From contig NZ_CP155559.1 of NCBI RefSeq assembly GCF_022095615.2, forward strand, positions 2,291,501 through 2,355,500: 64,000 bases of DNA, written 5' to 3'. A program made the translations under genes and the position numbers. Position 1 is the stretch's first letter; each line of letters begins with the position of its first letter. Positions 34,512 through 43,269 of the stretch are shown here, piece after piece. This DNA is from Bacillus thuringiensis (GTDB taxonomy: Bacteria > Bacillota > Bacilli > Bacillales > Bacillaceae_G). The notes under the pieces were generated by a model. It was not told the origin of the DNA. It saw only the letters and a program-made list of their open reading frames with translations, and searched no databases.

Positions 34512-35069
34512 ATGAAAAAAACGAAAATCATTACAATTGCAGCTGTTTCAGGGGGTGGTAAAACTACTGTTACAAAAAGATTAACGAATGAGTTGAAGAA
34601 CTCAAAAGCTCTTTATTTTGATAGCTATCACTTTGAAAACTGTCCTGCTGATATTTGTAAATGGATTGATAATGGAGCAAATTATGATGAATGGGTACTT
34701 ACGCCATTAATTCATGACATTCAGCATCTTATACGAGAGGGGAATGTAGATTATATTATTGTAGATTATCCTTTTGCATACTTAAATAGTGAGATGCGAA
34801 AATTTATTGATGCAACTATATTTATTGATACGCCTTTAGATATTGCGATGGCCAGAAGAATTTTGCGAGATTTCAAGGAAGATACAATAGATGAAATACA
34901 TAATGATTTGAAACATTACATAACATTTGCTAGAAAAGCTTATTTAGAGGCAATTCATACTGTTAAGCCGAATTCGGATATTGTATTGGATGGATCTTTA
35001 TCTGTAAGTGAAATAATAAATCATGCTGTAGAGGAACTTGGTCGAAGAGAAGTGATTTTCAATGATTAA
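34512..35069 (+). CDS. P-loop kinase (uridine kinase/AAA-like)
   Basis: This nucleoside- or small-molecule-kinase-like protein has 185 residues. Walker A is AVSGGGKTTVTKR (about 11-23), YFDSYHFEN follows a lid-type region, and DYPFAYLNSEMRKFIDATIFIDTPLDIAMARRILRD matches the uridine kinase/phosphoribulokinase branch. It overlaps the following hydrolase gene by eight bases. The substrate is unknown. Confidence 0.8.
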   Translation: MKKTKIITIAAVSGGGKTTVTKRLTNELKNSKALYFDSYHFENCPADICKWIDNGANYDEWVLTPLIHDIQHLIREGNVDYIIVDYPFAYLNSEMRKFIDATIFIDTPLDIAMARRILRDFKEDTIDEIHNDLKHYITFARKAYLEAIHTVKPNSDIVLDGSLSVSEIINHAVEELGRREVIFND

Positions 35070-35802
35070 ATGTATAGAGGAATATGTACAAATTGCCGAT
35101 TTTAAAATATATACGAAAAAGTTCCAAGGAAAGAAGCTGCAGCCAGTTATTATAATGGAGGCAGGTTATGGAGATTATTCCAAGGCATGGGAGCATATTG
35201 TTGAAGGGTTGACTGAATTGGGGACGGTACTTACATATGATCGAGCAGGGTTAGGAAAAAGTGGGAAGAGTTCCAAACGACGGATTAGTTCTGAAATGGT
35301 AAAAGATTTAAGAAGTTGCTTAGCGCAATTACAACTGAAACCACCTTATATTTTTGTAGGACATTCTTTTGGTGGTATAAATGCACGTTTATTTGCGACT
35401 TTTTATCCCGAGGATATGTTGGGAATCGTTTTGGTTGATTCGACACCAGAAAACTATAAAGAAGCATTTTTACCAATCATGTCTACTGACTTTCAAAAAG
35501 CTTACCATAAACAGTTTGTATATGAAAGTTCATATGAAGAGTTTACATTTAGTTTAAGTGAAGTAGATAGATATTGTAAATCAATGAATGATATTCCACT
35601 TGTCGTGTTAGCTGCGGGTAAAAAAGCTTTTTATTCGCTAGATGCACAAATGAAATGGTTACAATTGCAAGAAGAATTATTACGATTATCAAGCAATAAT
35701 AAATTTGTAATTGCAAAACAAAGTGGTCACTATATTCAAAAAGATGAACCATATTATGTAGTAGATGATATTAAGTGGATTATTGAGGTGGGGGAGAGAT
35801 AA
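35062..35802 (+). CDS. Alpha/beta hydrolase
   Basis: This alpha/beta-fold hydrolase of 246 residues has the nucleophile elbow GHSFGGINA (Ser near residue 98), the oxyanion region EAGYGDYSKAWEHIVEGL, and the catalytic His in KQSGHYIQKDEP near the C-terminus. There is no signal peptide. Translation is coupled to the kinase by an eight-base overlap, and it is followed two bases later by the DinB gene, so the three form one operon. The substrate is unknown. Confidence 0.88.
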   Translation: MIKCIEEYVQIADFKIYTKKFQGKKLQPVIIMEAGYGDYSKAWEHIVEGLTELGTVLTYDRAGLGKSGKSSKRRISSEMVKDLRSCLAQLQLKPPYIFVGHSFGGINARLFATFYPEDMLGIVLVDSTPENYKEAFLPIMSTDFQKAYHKQFVYESSYEEFTFSLSEVDRYCKSMNDIPLVVLAAGKKAFYSLDAQMKWLQLQEELLRLSSNNKFVIAKQSGHYIQKDEPYYVVDDIKWIIEVGER

Positions 35803-35804
35803 AT

Positions 35805-36263
35805 ATGTACACTTTATTTCAATACAATTGGCAAGTAAGAGACGACTGGTTTAAGTGGTGTGAACAACTTTCAGAGGAAGAATTACTCCGCAAGCGTGTA
35901 GGAGGTGTTGGGAGCATTTTAGAAACATTATTTCATATTGTCGATGTTGAATACAGCTGGATTAGCGCACTTCAAGGAAAAGAAGATAATGAACCGCAGT
36001 ATAAAGATTATCAATCAATCCAAAAAGTGAAAGCGTTATCTGATTTATATAAACGAGAATTAGAAGTTTTTTTGCAGTTGTGGTCATCTAGCCTAGAATA
36101 TAAGATATTAAAAGCTTCGTGGACAGATAAAACATATACATACGGTGAAGTTTTAAGACATGTAATTGTACATGAAATTCATCACATTGGTCAGCTATCT
36201 ATATGGGCGAGAGAGCTAAATCTTCAGCCTGTTTCAGCAAATTTAATTGGAAGAGGACTATAA
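35805..36263 (+). CDS. DinB family protein
   Basis: This four-helix-bundle protein of 152 residues belongs to the DinB/YfiT-like superfamily. Three histidines suited to bind a metal are visible: ETLFHIVDVE near residue 47, and HVIVHEIHHIGQ (about 125-136). Members are thiol-dependent metalloenzymes or of unknown function. Ribosome binding site GGGGGAGAGATAAAT overlaps the end of the hydrolase gene. Confidence 0.85.
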   Translation: MYTLFQYNWQVRDDWFKWCEQLSEEELLRKRVGGVGSILETLFHIVDVEYSWISALQGKEDNEPQYKDYQSIQKVKALSDLYKRELEVFLQLWSSSLEYKILKASWTDKTYTYGEVLRHVIVHEIHHIGQLSIWARELNLQPVSANLIGRGL

Positions 36264-36271
36264 ATGTAGAA

Positions 36272-36305
36272 AACGGCTTGCACTATAAATGTAAGCCGTT
36301 CTTTA
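36272..36305. terminator. Shared convergent terminator
   Basis: AACGGCTTGCA and TGTAAGCCGTT pair (one mismatch) and are flanked by A- and T-runs. They serve the DinB gene and the opposing carboxypeptidase homologue. Confidence 0.78.
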
Positions 36306-36321
36306 TATATAAGAAGATTTC

Positions 36322-37338
36322 CTAGTTAAAATCCTCGGATTTTTTCTGACGTATATGTAAAAACATTAAAAATGTAATAATGAAAAAAATCAATAATGTT
36401 TGTATGATTAAATTTTGAAACTGAAGCAAAACTGTCCAAGATGTAACCGCATCTTTAAAAGCTTGGAATGCAGAGTACGAGGAAGGATCAAAACCATACT
36501 GTAGTAACTTTTTTGTTTCAATAAAAGTACTGTTTTCATCATCAGATTCTAATATTACTGAAATAAGTCTAGTATCACCTCGTTTTGCTGTACTGACAAA
36601 ACTATAATTACCATTGGTTGGAAAACTAGTTTGTAAGCCGTCAACACCTTGGAGTTTAATGTTTTTATTAAGGGAATAAATCATTTTATTTGTGTTGAAA
36701 ACTTTGGAATCCTTGAAGGTAAATTGGTAAGAGGTTAGCTTCGTAATATTCAATACATCGGGAAAATCTTTTATTAATTGTGTTGCTAGTTTAGCTACGT
36801 CTATCGTTGTTGTAGTTGATTGTTTATTCGTATCGTTATTCATTCCAGTAGCATTTAGAAATGGGGTTGGTTGTGATAATTTTAGTTGTGTTGCTTTTTC
36901 ATTCATTAGAAGTGTAAAGTTATCTTCATTTCCAGCAATGTGTTCTGCAAGGGCAAGTGCGGAACGATTATTCCCTGTCAAAAACAATGCATGTAGTAAA
37001 TCACGAACTGTCGTTTTATCTTTCGAAGTTACTTGTATAGGGCTCGTTTCTGCTCGGAAAACTTCGTGACTTATTTTTACTAACTCATCTAACTGTATTT
37101 TGCCTTCATTCAGTTGTTCCATTGCGATATACTCAGTCATTAATTTAGATAAAGTAGCTGATTGTATAGGGATTTCCTCATTTTTTTTATAAATAACTTC
37201 ACCTGAATTAGCATCTATTAAAATAGCTGATTTAGCTTGAATAATTGGACCATTTACATAAAGATAAAAATATAAAACAATAAGTGCTGTAATAACAAAA
37301 GATAATAATAAAATTGTGAACTTTTTCAGGAATTGCAT
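36322..37338 (-). CDS. D-alanyl-D-alanine carboxypeptidase homologue with altered active-site motifs (probable pseudoenzyme)
   Basis: This PBP5-fold protein of 338 residues aligns with active D,D-carboxypeptidases along its whole catalytic domain, but all three motifs differ. The SxxK motif reads TLSK (62-65, Thr for the nucleophilic Ser), SxN reads TGN (121-123), and KTG reads QTS (236-238). Surrounding family residues are kept (SGEVIYKKNEE, ALALAEHIAGNE, LNATGMNNDTN, DTRLISVILESDDENSTF), so this is not random decay. It has one N-terminal helix (about 8-27) and a second hydrophobic helix at the C-terminus (about 308-330) instead of an amphipathic tail. Ribosome binding site GGAGGATCGCTT is good. 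It lies downstream of a response regulator/kinase pair on the same strand. It may bind muropeptides or beta-lactams without hydrolysis, as a sensor or regulator (inference). Confidence 0.85.
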   Translation of the reverse strand: MQFLKKFTILLLSFVITALIVLYFYLYVNGPIIQAKSAILIDANSGEVIYKKNEEIPIQSATLSKLMTEYIAMEQLNEGKIQLDELVKISHEVFRAETSPIQVTSKDKTTVRDLLHALFLTGNNRSALALAEHIAGNEDNFTLLMNEKATQLKLSQPTPFLNATGMNNDTNKQSTTTTIDVAKLATQLIKDFPDVLNITKLTSYQFTFKDSKVFNTNKMIYSLNKNIKLQGVDGLQTSFPTNGNYSFVSTAKRGDTRLISVILESDDENSTFIETKKLLQYGFDPSSYSAFQAFKDAVTSWTVLLQFQNLIIQTLLIFFIITFLMFLHIRQKKSEDFN

Positions 37339-37470
37339 AAGCGATCCTCCTACTATGACATCAATAATACTATTGTAAAAAGGAATGCTTAATTAGGAAG
37401 AAAGAAAAGGTAAAGAATTTCTAAAGAATTATAAAGGATTATTAAATTTTGGATTTTAAGGAGAAATAAA

Positions 37471-37505
37471 AGGTCCGATTTCTTATAAGGTAAGAAATTG
37501 GACCT
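37471..37505 (-). terminator. Terminator after the histidine kinase
   Basis: AGGTCCGATTTCTTA pairs with TAAGAAATTGGACCT (one G-T pair). On the minus strand it ends in TTTTATTT. It would separate the two-component genes from the carboxypeptidase homologue. Confidence 0.75.
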
Positions 37506-37519
37506 GAAATTGAGTTGTA

Positions 37520-38649
37520 TTAACATTTATATGGTTGTAGTTTTACAGTGAAAGTGGTTTTTTTATCATCACTATATACTTCAATTGTTCCTTTATGCAA
37601 TTCCACAATACTTTTTGCAATTGCTAATCCGAGTCCAGATCCACCGGTGTTTGTAGAGCGTGATTTCTCAACGCGATAAAAACGTTCAAAGATATGAGGT
37701 AAATCCGTACTAGGAATTGGCTGGCCGTAATTTGTTATATCTATAGTAATCATATTATTGCTTTCATAGGCAGCAAGGTCGATATATCCACCATCGTTTC
37801 CATAAGCGATAGCGTTTATAATAAGATTTTCAAACACACGCACTAATTTGTCTCCATCAGCTAATACCATGAGTTTTTGAGATGGAAAAGAAGGTCGACA
37901 TTCTATATTAGCTTCTTGAACTTGTATACGGAATTGAACAGTTAATTGTCCAAGTAACTCTACGATATCAATGGGAACAGAATATAAGCTTAACTCTTTA
38001 TTTTGAACACGTGTATATTCAAACAAGTCATTCATTAATGCATTAAGACGTGTTACTTTATCGTAAATGACTTGTATGTAATAGCGTAATTCCACTTCAT
38101 CTCTATAATTATCATGGTGGATTAAATTTACGTATCCAACTATAGAGGTAAGAGGAGTACGTAAATCATGCGATACATTCGTAATTAATTCACTTTTAGC
38201 TTGTTCCGCCTGTCTCTCTTCATCAATTGAGACTTTCAATTGTTCAACAATTTGATTAACCCCGGTCGCTAACTCTTCCAGATAATTATGATTTACGATA
38301 GAATTTATGATTGAAGTTTCATCATTTTTTTAATACAAGTTTCATAGTAAAGCTTTCTTTCATGACGATAAAAAATATATAGGTAAGATGAGAAAATAGA
38401 AAATAAAAATAAATAAGATACAATCATCATCCATAGAGATTCCCTTATTCCTTTATATTTTTCATATCCAAAAATTCTAATGAATTCTTTGCCGAGTTCA
38501 CTTAACGTAAGTGAACTTTCAATTACACTTGTAACAAGGCGATATATAATTAATTCAGTAATAGGAGTAAGTGTAATGGCTAACATAAACCAAAAAATCA
38601 ACTTCCATTTTGGGATATCTTTTAATATATCAAATGCTTCATTTCTCAA
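37520..38649 (-). pseudogene. Sensor histidine kinase interrupted by a one-base frameshift in an A7 tract
   Basis: Two frames on the minus strand together encode one kinase of about 376 residues. The first (38649-38305) gives two transmembrane helices (KLIFWFMLAITLTPITELII and MMIVSYLFLFSIFSSYLYIF). The second (37520 to about 38325) gives the HAMP-like linker, dimerisation/phosphoacceptor box SHDLRTPLTSI, N-box NLIINAIAYG, and the ATP boxes DITNYGQP and GGSGLGLAIAKS. The frames meet at seven A's (plus-strand T's 38325-38331). One more A, or a -1 slip, restores a continuous reading through INSIVNHNYLEELATGVNQ. The gene overlaps the response regulator stop by about 11 bases. It could be a true mutation, phase variation, transcriptional slippage or a sequencing error. 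The type resembles VanS-like kinases. Confidence 0.82.
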
Positions 38650-39334
38650 TTTTATAGCCTACTCCCCAAACAGTATGAATAAACTTCTCTCCATTCATTC
38701 CTGTTTCCAGTTTATCCCGTAAATTACTAATGTGGACCATTACAGTTTTATTTGAGCCATAACCATCTTCATTCCAAACGCGTTCAAAAATTTCTTCGGA
38801 ACTAAATACTCTTCCGGTATTACTCGCAAGTAAATATAAAATATCAAATTCAATAGATGTAAGTTTAATATATTCTCCATTTACTTTCACAGTATGATTA
38901 TGTTTGTGTATTTCAGCAGAACGAATACGAATAATACCATCTTCATTTTTGGAGGAAGTGGCATTTTGGAAAGATGATCTTCGTAACAAAGCTTTCACTC
39001 TAGCTACTAATTCTAATGGATTGAATGGCTTAATCATATAATCATCTGCACCTGTCATAAGACCTAATATTTTATCCATATCTTCTGCTTTTGCACTAAG
39101 CATAAGAATAGGTACAGTGTTATTTTCACGCACTTCTTGGCAAACTTCTAATCCGTTTCGTTTTGGCATCATTATATCCAGAACCATAAGGTCAACTTCA
39201 TATGTAGAAATCATTTGTAATGCCTCATCGCCATCATACGCTTTATAAATGTTATAGCCTTCATTTCGCAAATAAACAGCAAGTAATTCAACAATTTCTT
39301 TATCATCATCAATAATTAATATATTTTTATTCAT
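38639..39334 (-). CDS. OmpR-family response regulator (VanR-like)
   Basis: This regulator of 231 residues has a receiver domain (about 1-118) with acidic pocket DDD near 9-11, phosphoacceptor Asp in VLDIMMPKRNG, and K in ADDYMIKPFNPLELVARVKALLRR. The C-terminal winged helix covers about 130-230 (SIEFDILYLLASNTGRVFS, YGSNKTVMVHISNLRDKLE, WGVGYKIEK). Receiver residues are close to those of VanR-type regulators. Ribosome binding site GGAAAGGAACTACATA. It is the first gene of the operon with the histidine kinase. Likely targets include the carboxypeptidase homologue two genes down, by position only. Confidence 0.92.
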   Translation of the reverse strand: MNKNILIIDDDKEIVELLAVYLRNEGYNIYKAYDGDEALQMISTYEVDLMVLDIMMPKRNGLEVCQEVRENNTVPILMLSAKAEDMDKILGLMTGADDYMIKPFNPLELVARVKALLRRSSFQNATSSKNEDGIIRIRSAEIHKHNHTVKVNGEYIKLTSIEFDILYLLASNTGRVFSSEEIFERVWNEDGYGSNKTVMVHISNLRDKLETGMNGEKFIHTVWGVGYKIEK

Positions 39335-39523
39335 TATGTAGTTCCTTTCCTAACAAATCATTAACATTACTATAATATCAAACATTTATGTATTTTGTAG
39401 CAATGATTCCACATAAAATTTCATGTAACGTACAAAAAAGGGATTAAAACATTCATAACGAATACAAAAAAAGAATATTTATATACTGCGTTATATTGAA
39501 AGTTAGGAAGAAGGGGACATACG

Positions 39524-40132
39524 ATGTTATATAAGGATATATATTCATTTACTCCAACTGGAAAAATTGAAAATGATATAAAAGCTTTTCTATTAAAATA
39601 CAATAAAGAAGTTACATATAAACATTCAGTTCGAGTGGCAAATGAGTCTCGTAAAATTGCGGTTATGTATCATGTAAATGAAGAAAAGGCAGTAATTGCA
39701 GGATATTTACATGACATTAGTGCAATCTTTCCGAATGAAGATCGGATTGTAGTTGCTGAGCAATTTGGAATAGAGATATTACAAGAAGAACGAGAATTCC
39801 CAATGATTATTCATCAAAAGTTATCGAAAGTAATTGCAAAAGAGATATTTAAAGTGGAAGATGAAGAGATTTTAAATGCAATTTGTTGTCATACTACACT
39901 ACGTAAACATGCAACAAAAATGGATTTAGTGTTATTTGTTGCTGATAAAATAGAATGGGATCAAAATGGTACACCATCATATTTAGTAGAAGTAAAAAAA
40001 GGATTAGAAAAATCTTTAGAATATGCTGCTTTTGCATATATTTCATATTTGTGGGATAGAAAAGACACGCTGAAAGTTTTACATCCGTGGCTAGAAGATG
40101 CATATTGGCAGTTAAAAGAAATTGTAGAGTAG
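39524..40132 (+). CDS. HD-domain phosphohydrolase (YqeK-like)
   Basis: This HD-superfamily protein of 202 residues carries YKHSVRVANESRKIA, AGYLHDISAIFP (the HD pair), an AICCHTTLRKHATKMDLVLFVADKIEWD segment, and the YqeK-like end. This matches the symmetrical Ap4A hydrolase family. It starts at ATG 39524 behind GAAGGGGACATACG and is divergent from the response-regulator gene. Twelve bases separate it from the next gene, so it leads a three-gene operon with a DUF3885 protein and an MTAN-like nucleosidase. Confidence 0.82.
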   Translation: MLYKDIYSFTPTGKIENDIKAFLLKYNKEVTYKHSVRVANESRKIAVMYHVNEEKAVIAGYLHDISAIFPNEDRIVVAEQFGIEILQEEREFPMIIHQKLSKVIAKEIFKVEDEEILNAICCHTTLRKHATKMDLVLFVADKIEWDQNGTPSYLVEVKKGLEKSLEYAAFAYISYLWDRKDTLKVLHPWLEDAYWQLKEIVE

Positions 40133-40145
40133 AAAGGATATAAGA

Positions 40146-40820
40146 ATGCAATTAAAAGAATATATGAATCAAACGTACCCTGGGGTTACATTAGTACCAC
40201 ATATATACTTTCAGTGGGAAAATCATTTGCATTTTCATTTTGGGAAAGGGAAATGTCTAAATGTCAAAAGAACTGACGATATAAATACGGAATACTTCAC
40301 TCAACTTTATACATATAATCAATACTTATTTGAAGAGATATTTTCAAAAGAAGATGAAGTGTTTTTCGTAACAAATGTTTATCGATTTAAAAAGGAAAAT
40401 GTGAAAAATCCGCAGAAAATTAATATATATAGACGTTTTATTCATAATAGAGATTTAAAGTATCATATAAGGAAAGAGACAATACCTTTTATATTTGAAG
40501 AAGAAGAAACTGACTTGTATTGTACTTATCAATTTTCACTAAAATGTTTTGCTAGCGATATAAAGTATAAACGGCTTATTCAAGCTGCAAATCATGAAGA
40601 TTTTCCAGGTCTTTATCCTCGTTTTGGACGCAAAAAAGAAATTTCTTATCCAGATGTATTTCTCATAAATGCAACAAAAGATATTATCATGTTTATTTAC
40701 GATGATAGAGGATGTGAAGTAATTGCGAAGAATAAAGAAACAATACGGAATTTATATGAGAAATATAAAAAGTGGATTCCAGAATATGAACGAGAAAGTA
40801 TAGATAACTTATTTAAATGA
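40146..40820 (+). CDS. DUF3885 domain protein
   Basis: This soluble protein of 224 residues has the N-terminal pattern HIYFQWENHLHFHFGKGK and the conserved end YPDVFLINATKDIIMFIYDDRGCEVIAKNKETIRNLYEKYKKWI typical of DUF3885 in bacilli. Its function is unknown. Ribosome binding site AAAGGATATAAGA. Its stop codon overlaps an upstream in-frame ATG of the following gene (ATGA), which suggests coupled translation. Confidence 0.8.
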   Translation: MQLKEYMNQTYPGVTLVPHIYFQWENHLHFHFGKGKCLNVKRTDDINTEYFTQLYTYNQYLFEEIFSKEDEVFFVTNVYRFKKENVKNPQKINIYRRFIHNRDLKYHIRKETIPFIFEEEETDLYCTYQFSLKCFASDIKYKRLIQAANHEDFPGLYPRFGRKKEISYPDVFLINATKDIIMFIYDDRGCEVIAKNKETIRNLYEKYKKWIPEYERESIDNLFK

Positions 40821-40846
40821 CAACAATGGGGGAAGTGAAGCGTGTT

Positions 40847-41557
40847 ATGAAACGTATTGCAATCGTATCCGCATGGGAACCAGAACTTACGTATTTACAT
40901 CAATATTATCCAAGCGAACGCATTGAAAAAAGAGCAGCTTGGGAATTTCATTTTCATTATATAAATAATTTGGAAGTTATCTCCGTTATAACTGGAGTTG
41001 GCAAAGTAAGTTGTGCAAGTTGTGTACAATTATTAATTAGTGAGTTTCAGCCAGATGAGTTGTTTATGACAGGGATATGCGGAAGTTTATCAAATAAGGT
41101 GAAAAATGGTCATATTGTAGTAGCACTTAATGCAATACAACACGATGTTACTGCTGCTGGTTCGGGGGAAGATGTTTTTAATTTATATAATGGTAGAACA
41201 GCACCTATTGAAACAACAAAGTCAATTGTAAGAAGAATAAAAAAGATCCGATCATATGAACCGATTCATTTCGGTACATTTTTATCTGGAGATCAACGTA
41301 TCCGTAGTTCAGAAATGAGATATTTACTCCATACTGTATATGGAGCTTTAGCGGTTGATCAAGAGGTGGCAGCTTTCGCTTATGTATGCCAAATCAATAA
41401 AAAGCCTTTTCTATGTTTAAAAGCTGCTTCAGATCAAGCGAATGATAAAACGAAAGAGGAACAAAAAATTTATAAAATGTTAGCATGTGAACGAGCATGT
41501 GAGCATTTAATTGCTTTTTTACGTGTGTATGAGATTAATGTAGTAAATAATAGATAG
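40847..41557 (+). CDS. 5'-methylthioadenosine/S-adenosylhomocysteine nucleosidase-like phosphorylase
   Basis: This nucleoside phosphorylase-superfamily protein of 236 residues has MKRIAIVSAWEPELTYL with the catalytic acid, ITGVGKVSCAS, FMTGICGSL, ALAVDQEVAAFAYVC (ribose-binding Glu) and KAASDQANDKTKEE (catalytic Asp). These are in the order of MTAN/MtnN. ATG 40847 is chosen because GGGGGAAG lies upstream; ATG 40817 overlaps the preceding stop and would add ten residues. The genome probably has a housekeeping MtnN elsewhere, so this may be a paralogue for a related purine or futalosine substrate. Confidence 0.85.
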   Translation: MKRIAIVSAWEPELTYLHQYYPSERIEKRAAWEFHFHYINNLEVISVITGVGKVSCASCVQLLISEFQPDELFMTGICGSLSNKVKNGHIVVALNAIQHDVTAAGSGEDVFNLYNGRTAPIETTKSIVRRIKKIRSYEPIHFGTFLSGDQRIRSSEMRYLLHTVYGALAVDQEVAAFAYVCQINKKPFLCLKAASDQANDKTKEEQKIYKMLACERACEHLIAFLRVYEINVVNNR

Positions 41558-41572
41558 TAAGAGGGATTAATA

Positions 41573-42208
41573 TTGGAAAGTACAAATAAAATAGCTATTC
41601 TGGGTGCAAACGGAAAAGCCGGAAAATTCCTTGTAAACAAAGCGTTAGAAAAGGGATATCAAGTAAAAATATTAACAAGAAATTCTAATAATATGACGAT
41701 TACTAATGAAAATTTAGAGATTATAATTGGGGATGCACGTGATTTTTCTTCAATATGCAAATTAGTTAAAGGCTGTCGAGCTGTAATTAATGCCGTAGGT
41801 CAACCAAAAAGTGAATCTTATATTTTTAGTACAGTAACGAAGCATATTTTAGAAGCAATGAAAGAGTTTGAAATAAAACGATATATTTTAATTTCTGGTG
41901 GTTCTGTAAATGTCGCAGGGGATCAGAAGGGAATTGTGAATAAAATAGGGGCCCATTTGTTTAAAGTATTTTTACCAAAAATGATGCAAGATAAATATAA
42001 AGAATTACAAATTATCCAAAGTAGTGATGTAGATTGGACAATTGTTAGATTACCATTTGTTTTAGAGGGGGATGGTATTGGAGATATAAAAGAGAGTTTA
42101 GTAGATATGCCAGGAATCAAAATTCAAAATAGTGATATTGCACCATTTGTTATAAAACAAATTAGTAGTGAGAGATATGTAGGGAAGTGTCCGTTCATCT
42201 CAAATTAA
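41573..42208 (+). CDS. NAD(P)-binding Rossmann-fold epimerase/reductase-like protein
   Basis: This atypical SDR of 211 residues has the dinucleotide motif AILGANGKAGKFLVNKAL at the N-terminus, AVINAVGQPKSESYIF, and the NmrA-like segment DVDWTIVRLPFVLEGDG. TTG 41573 is the start behind GAGGGATTAATA. It begins 15 bases after the nucleosidase stop and may be the last gene of that operon. The substrate is unknown. Confidence 0.85.
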   Translation: MESTNKIAILGANGKAGKFLVNKALEKGYQVKILTRNSNNMTITNENLEIIIGDARDFSSICKLVKGCRAVINAVGQPKSESYIFSTVTKHILEAMKEFEIKRYILISGGSVNVAGDQKGIVNKIGAHLFKVFLPKMMQDKYKELQIIQSSDVDWTIVRLPFVLEGDGIGDIKESLVDMPGIKIQNSDIAPFVIKQISSERYVGKCPFISN

Positions 42209-42313
42209 GTGGTAGAATTGAAAATTAAAGAATGATGGGTAGAGTGGAATTCGTACATTTTATTATGTATTTGAATGCTAAGTTTAACACGAGTATGTGG
42301 GGGATAATTTTAT

Positions 42314-43162
42314 ATGATTCAATACAAAAGGTGCAGTGAAGTAAGTATAGATTTAGTGTATGAAGCTTTTAAAGATGGATTTTCAGATTACATTATTAAA
42401 ATGGAAGTTTCAAAAGAAAAATTTATACAAAGATTTTTAGGACCAGAAGGTAACTCACTAGAGCACTCTTTTCTTGCTCTAGACGGTAACAAATCTGTTG
42501 GTGTAATACTTGGTGGGATAAAGGATTATGAAAACATAAAAACAATGCGCTGCGGAACATTAGCGATTCATCCTAATTACCGTGGAATTGGTGTGAGTCA
42601 AAAGTTATTTGAACTACATAAAGAAGAGGCGCTTCAAAATAAGTGTAAGCAACTTTTCCTTGAAGTCATTGTAGGCAATGACCGAGCGATTCATTTTTAT
42701 ACGAAATTAGGCTATGAAAAAGTGTACGATCTATCTTATTATAATTTAAAAGATTTGACTAAAATAATAACTAAAGACTGTAAGGGAATTGAAGTAAAAC
42801 AATTAGATTTCCCATCTTTTAAAGTTGAAATTCAGAAATGGTTACATTTCCATATAAATTGGCAAAATGATATGGATTATATCGAAAAAACAAATAATAC
42901 ATTTTACGGCGCATATGTCGATAATGATTTAAAAGGTTCTATATGTATGAATGAACAAGGTAAAATTAGTTTTCTTTTCATAGACAAAGACTATAGAAAT
43001 CGTAATATTGGATCAAAATTATTACAAGTAGCAAGAGAAAAGTTAAATGTATCAAGTTTAACAATTGGGTTTCCAAACAACAATTTACTAGAAGGATTTT
43101 TAAAGAAAACTGGATTTGAAAAGAATTCATTAGCACAATATGAAATGTATGTATTGTTATAA
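42314..43162 (+). CDS. Two-domain GNAT acetyltransferase
   Basis: This protein of 282 residues has two GNAT-like halves. The first (about 1-150) carries the acetyl-CoA loop LAIHPNYRGIGVSQKLFELHKEEA and NDRAIHFYTKLGYEKVY. The second (about 165-282) has FLFIDKDYRNRNIGSKLLQVAREKL and GFLKKTGFEKN. Such tandem GNATs usually have only one active half. Start ATG 42314 follows GTGGGGGATAATTTTAT. Confidence 0.86.
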   Translation: MIQYKRCSEVSIDLVYEAFKDGFSDYIIKMEVSKEKFIQRFLGPEGNSLEHSFLALDGNKSVGVILGGIKDYENIKTMRCGTLAIHPNYRGIGVSQKLFELHKEEALQNKCKQLFLEVIVGNDRAIHFYTKLGYEKVYDLSYYNLKDLTKIITKDCKGIEVKQLDFPSFKVEIQKWLHFHINWQNDMDYIEKTNNTFYGAYVDNDLKGSICMNEQGKISFLFIDKDYRNRNIGSKLLQVAREKLNVSSLTIGFPNNNLLEGFLKKTGFEKNSLAQYEMYVLL

Positions 43163-43198
43163 AAGCGGAAGGAATTATTCTTTCGCTTTTTATTTTTG
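43162..43198 (+). terminator. Terminator after the two-domain GNAT
   Basis: AAAAGCGGAAG and CTTTCGCTTTTT pair (one mismatch) around GAATTATT and end in TTTTTATTTTT. Confidence 0.75.
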
Positions 43199-43269
43199 TA
43201 CTATATTGATATTTTACTTTGTATAATATTCTTTTTTTATGTAGAATAGATAGGATGGGAGGGGATGAA

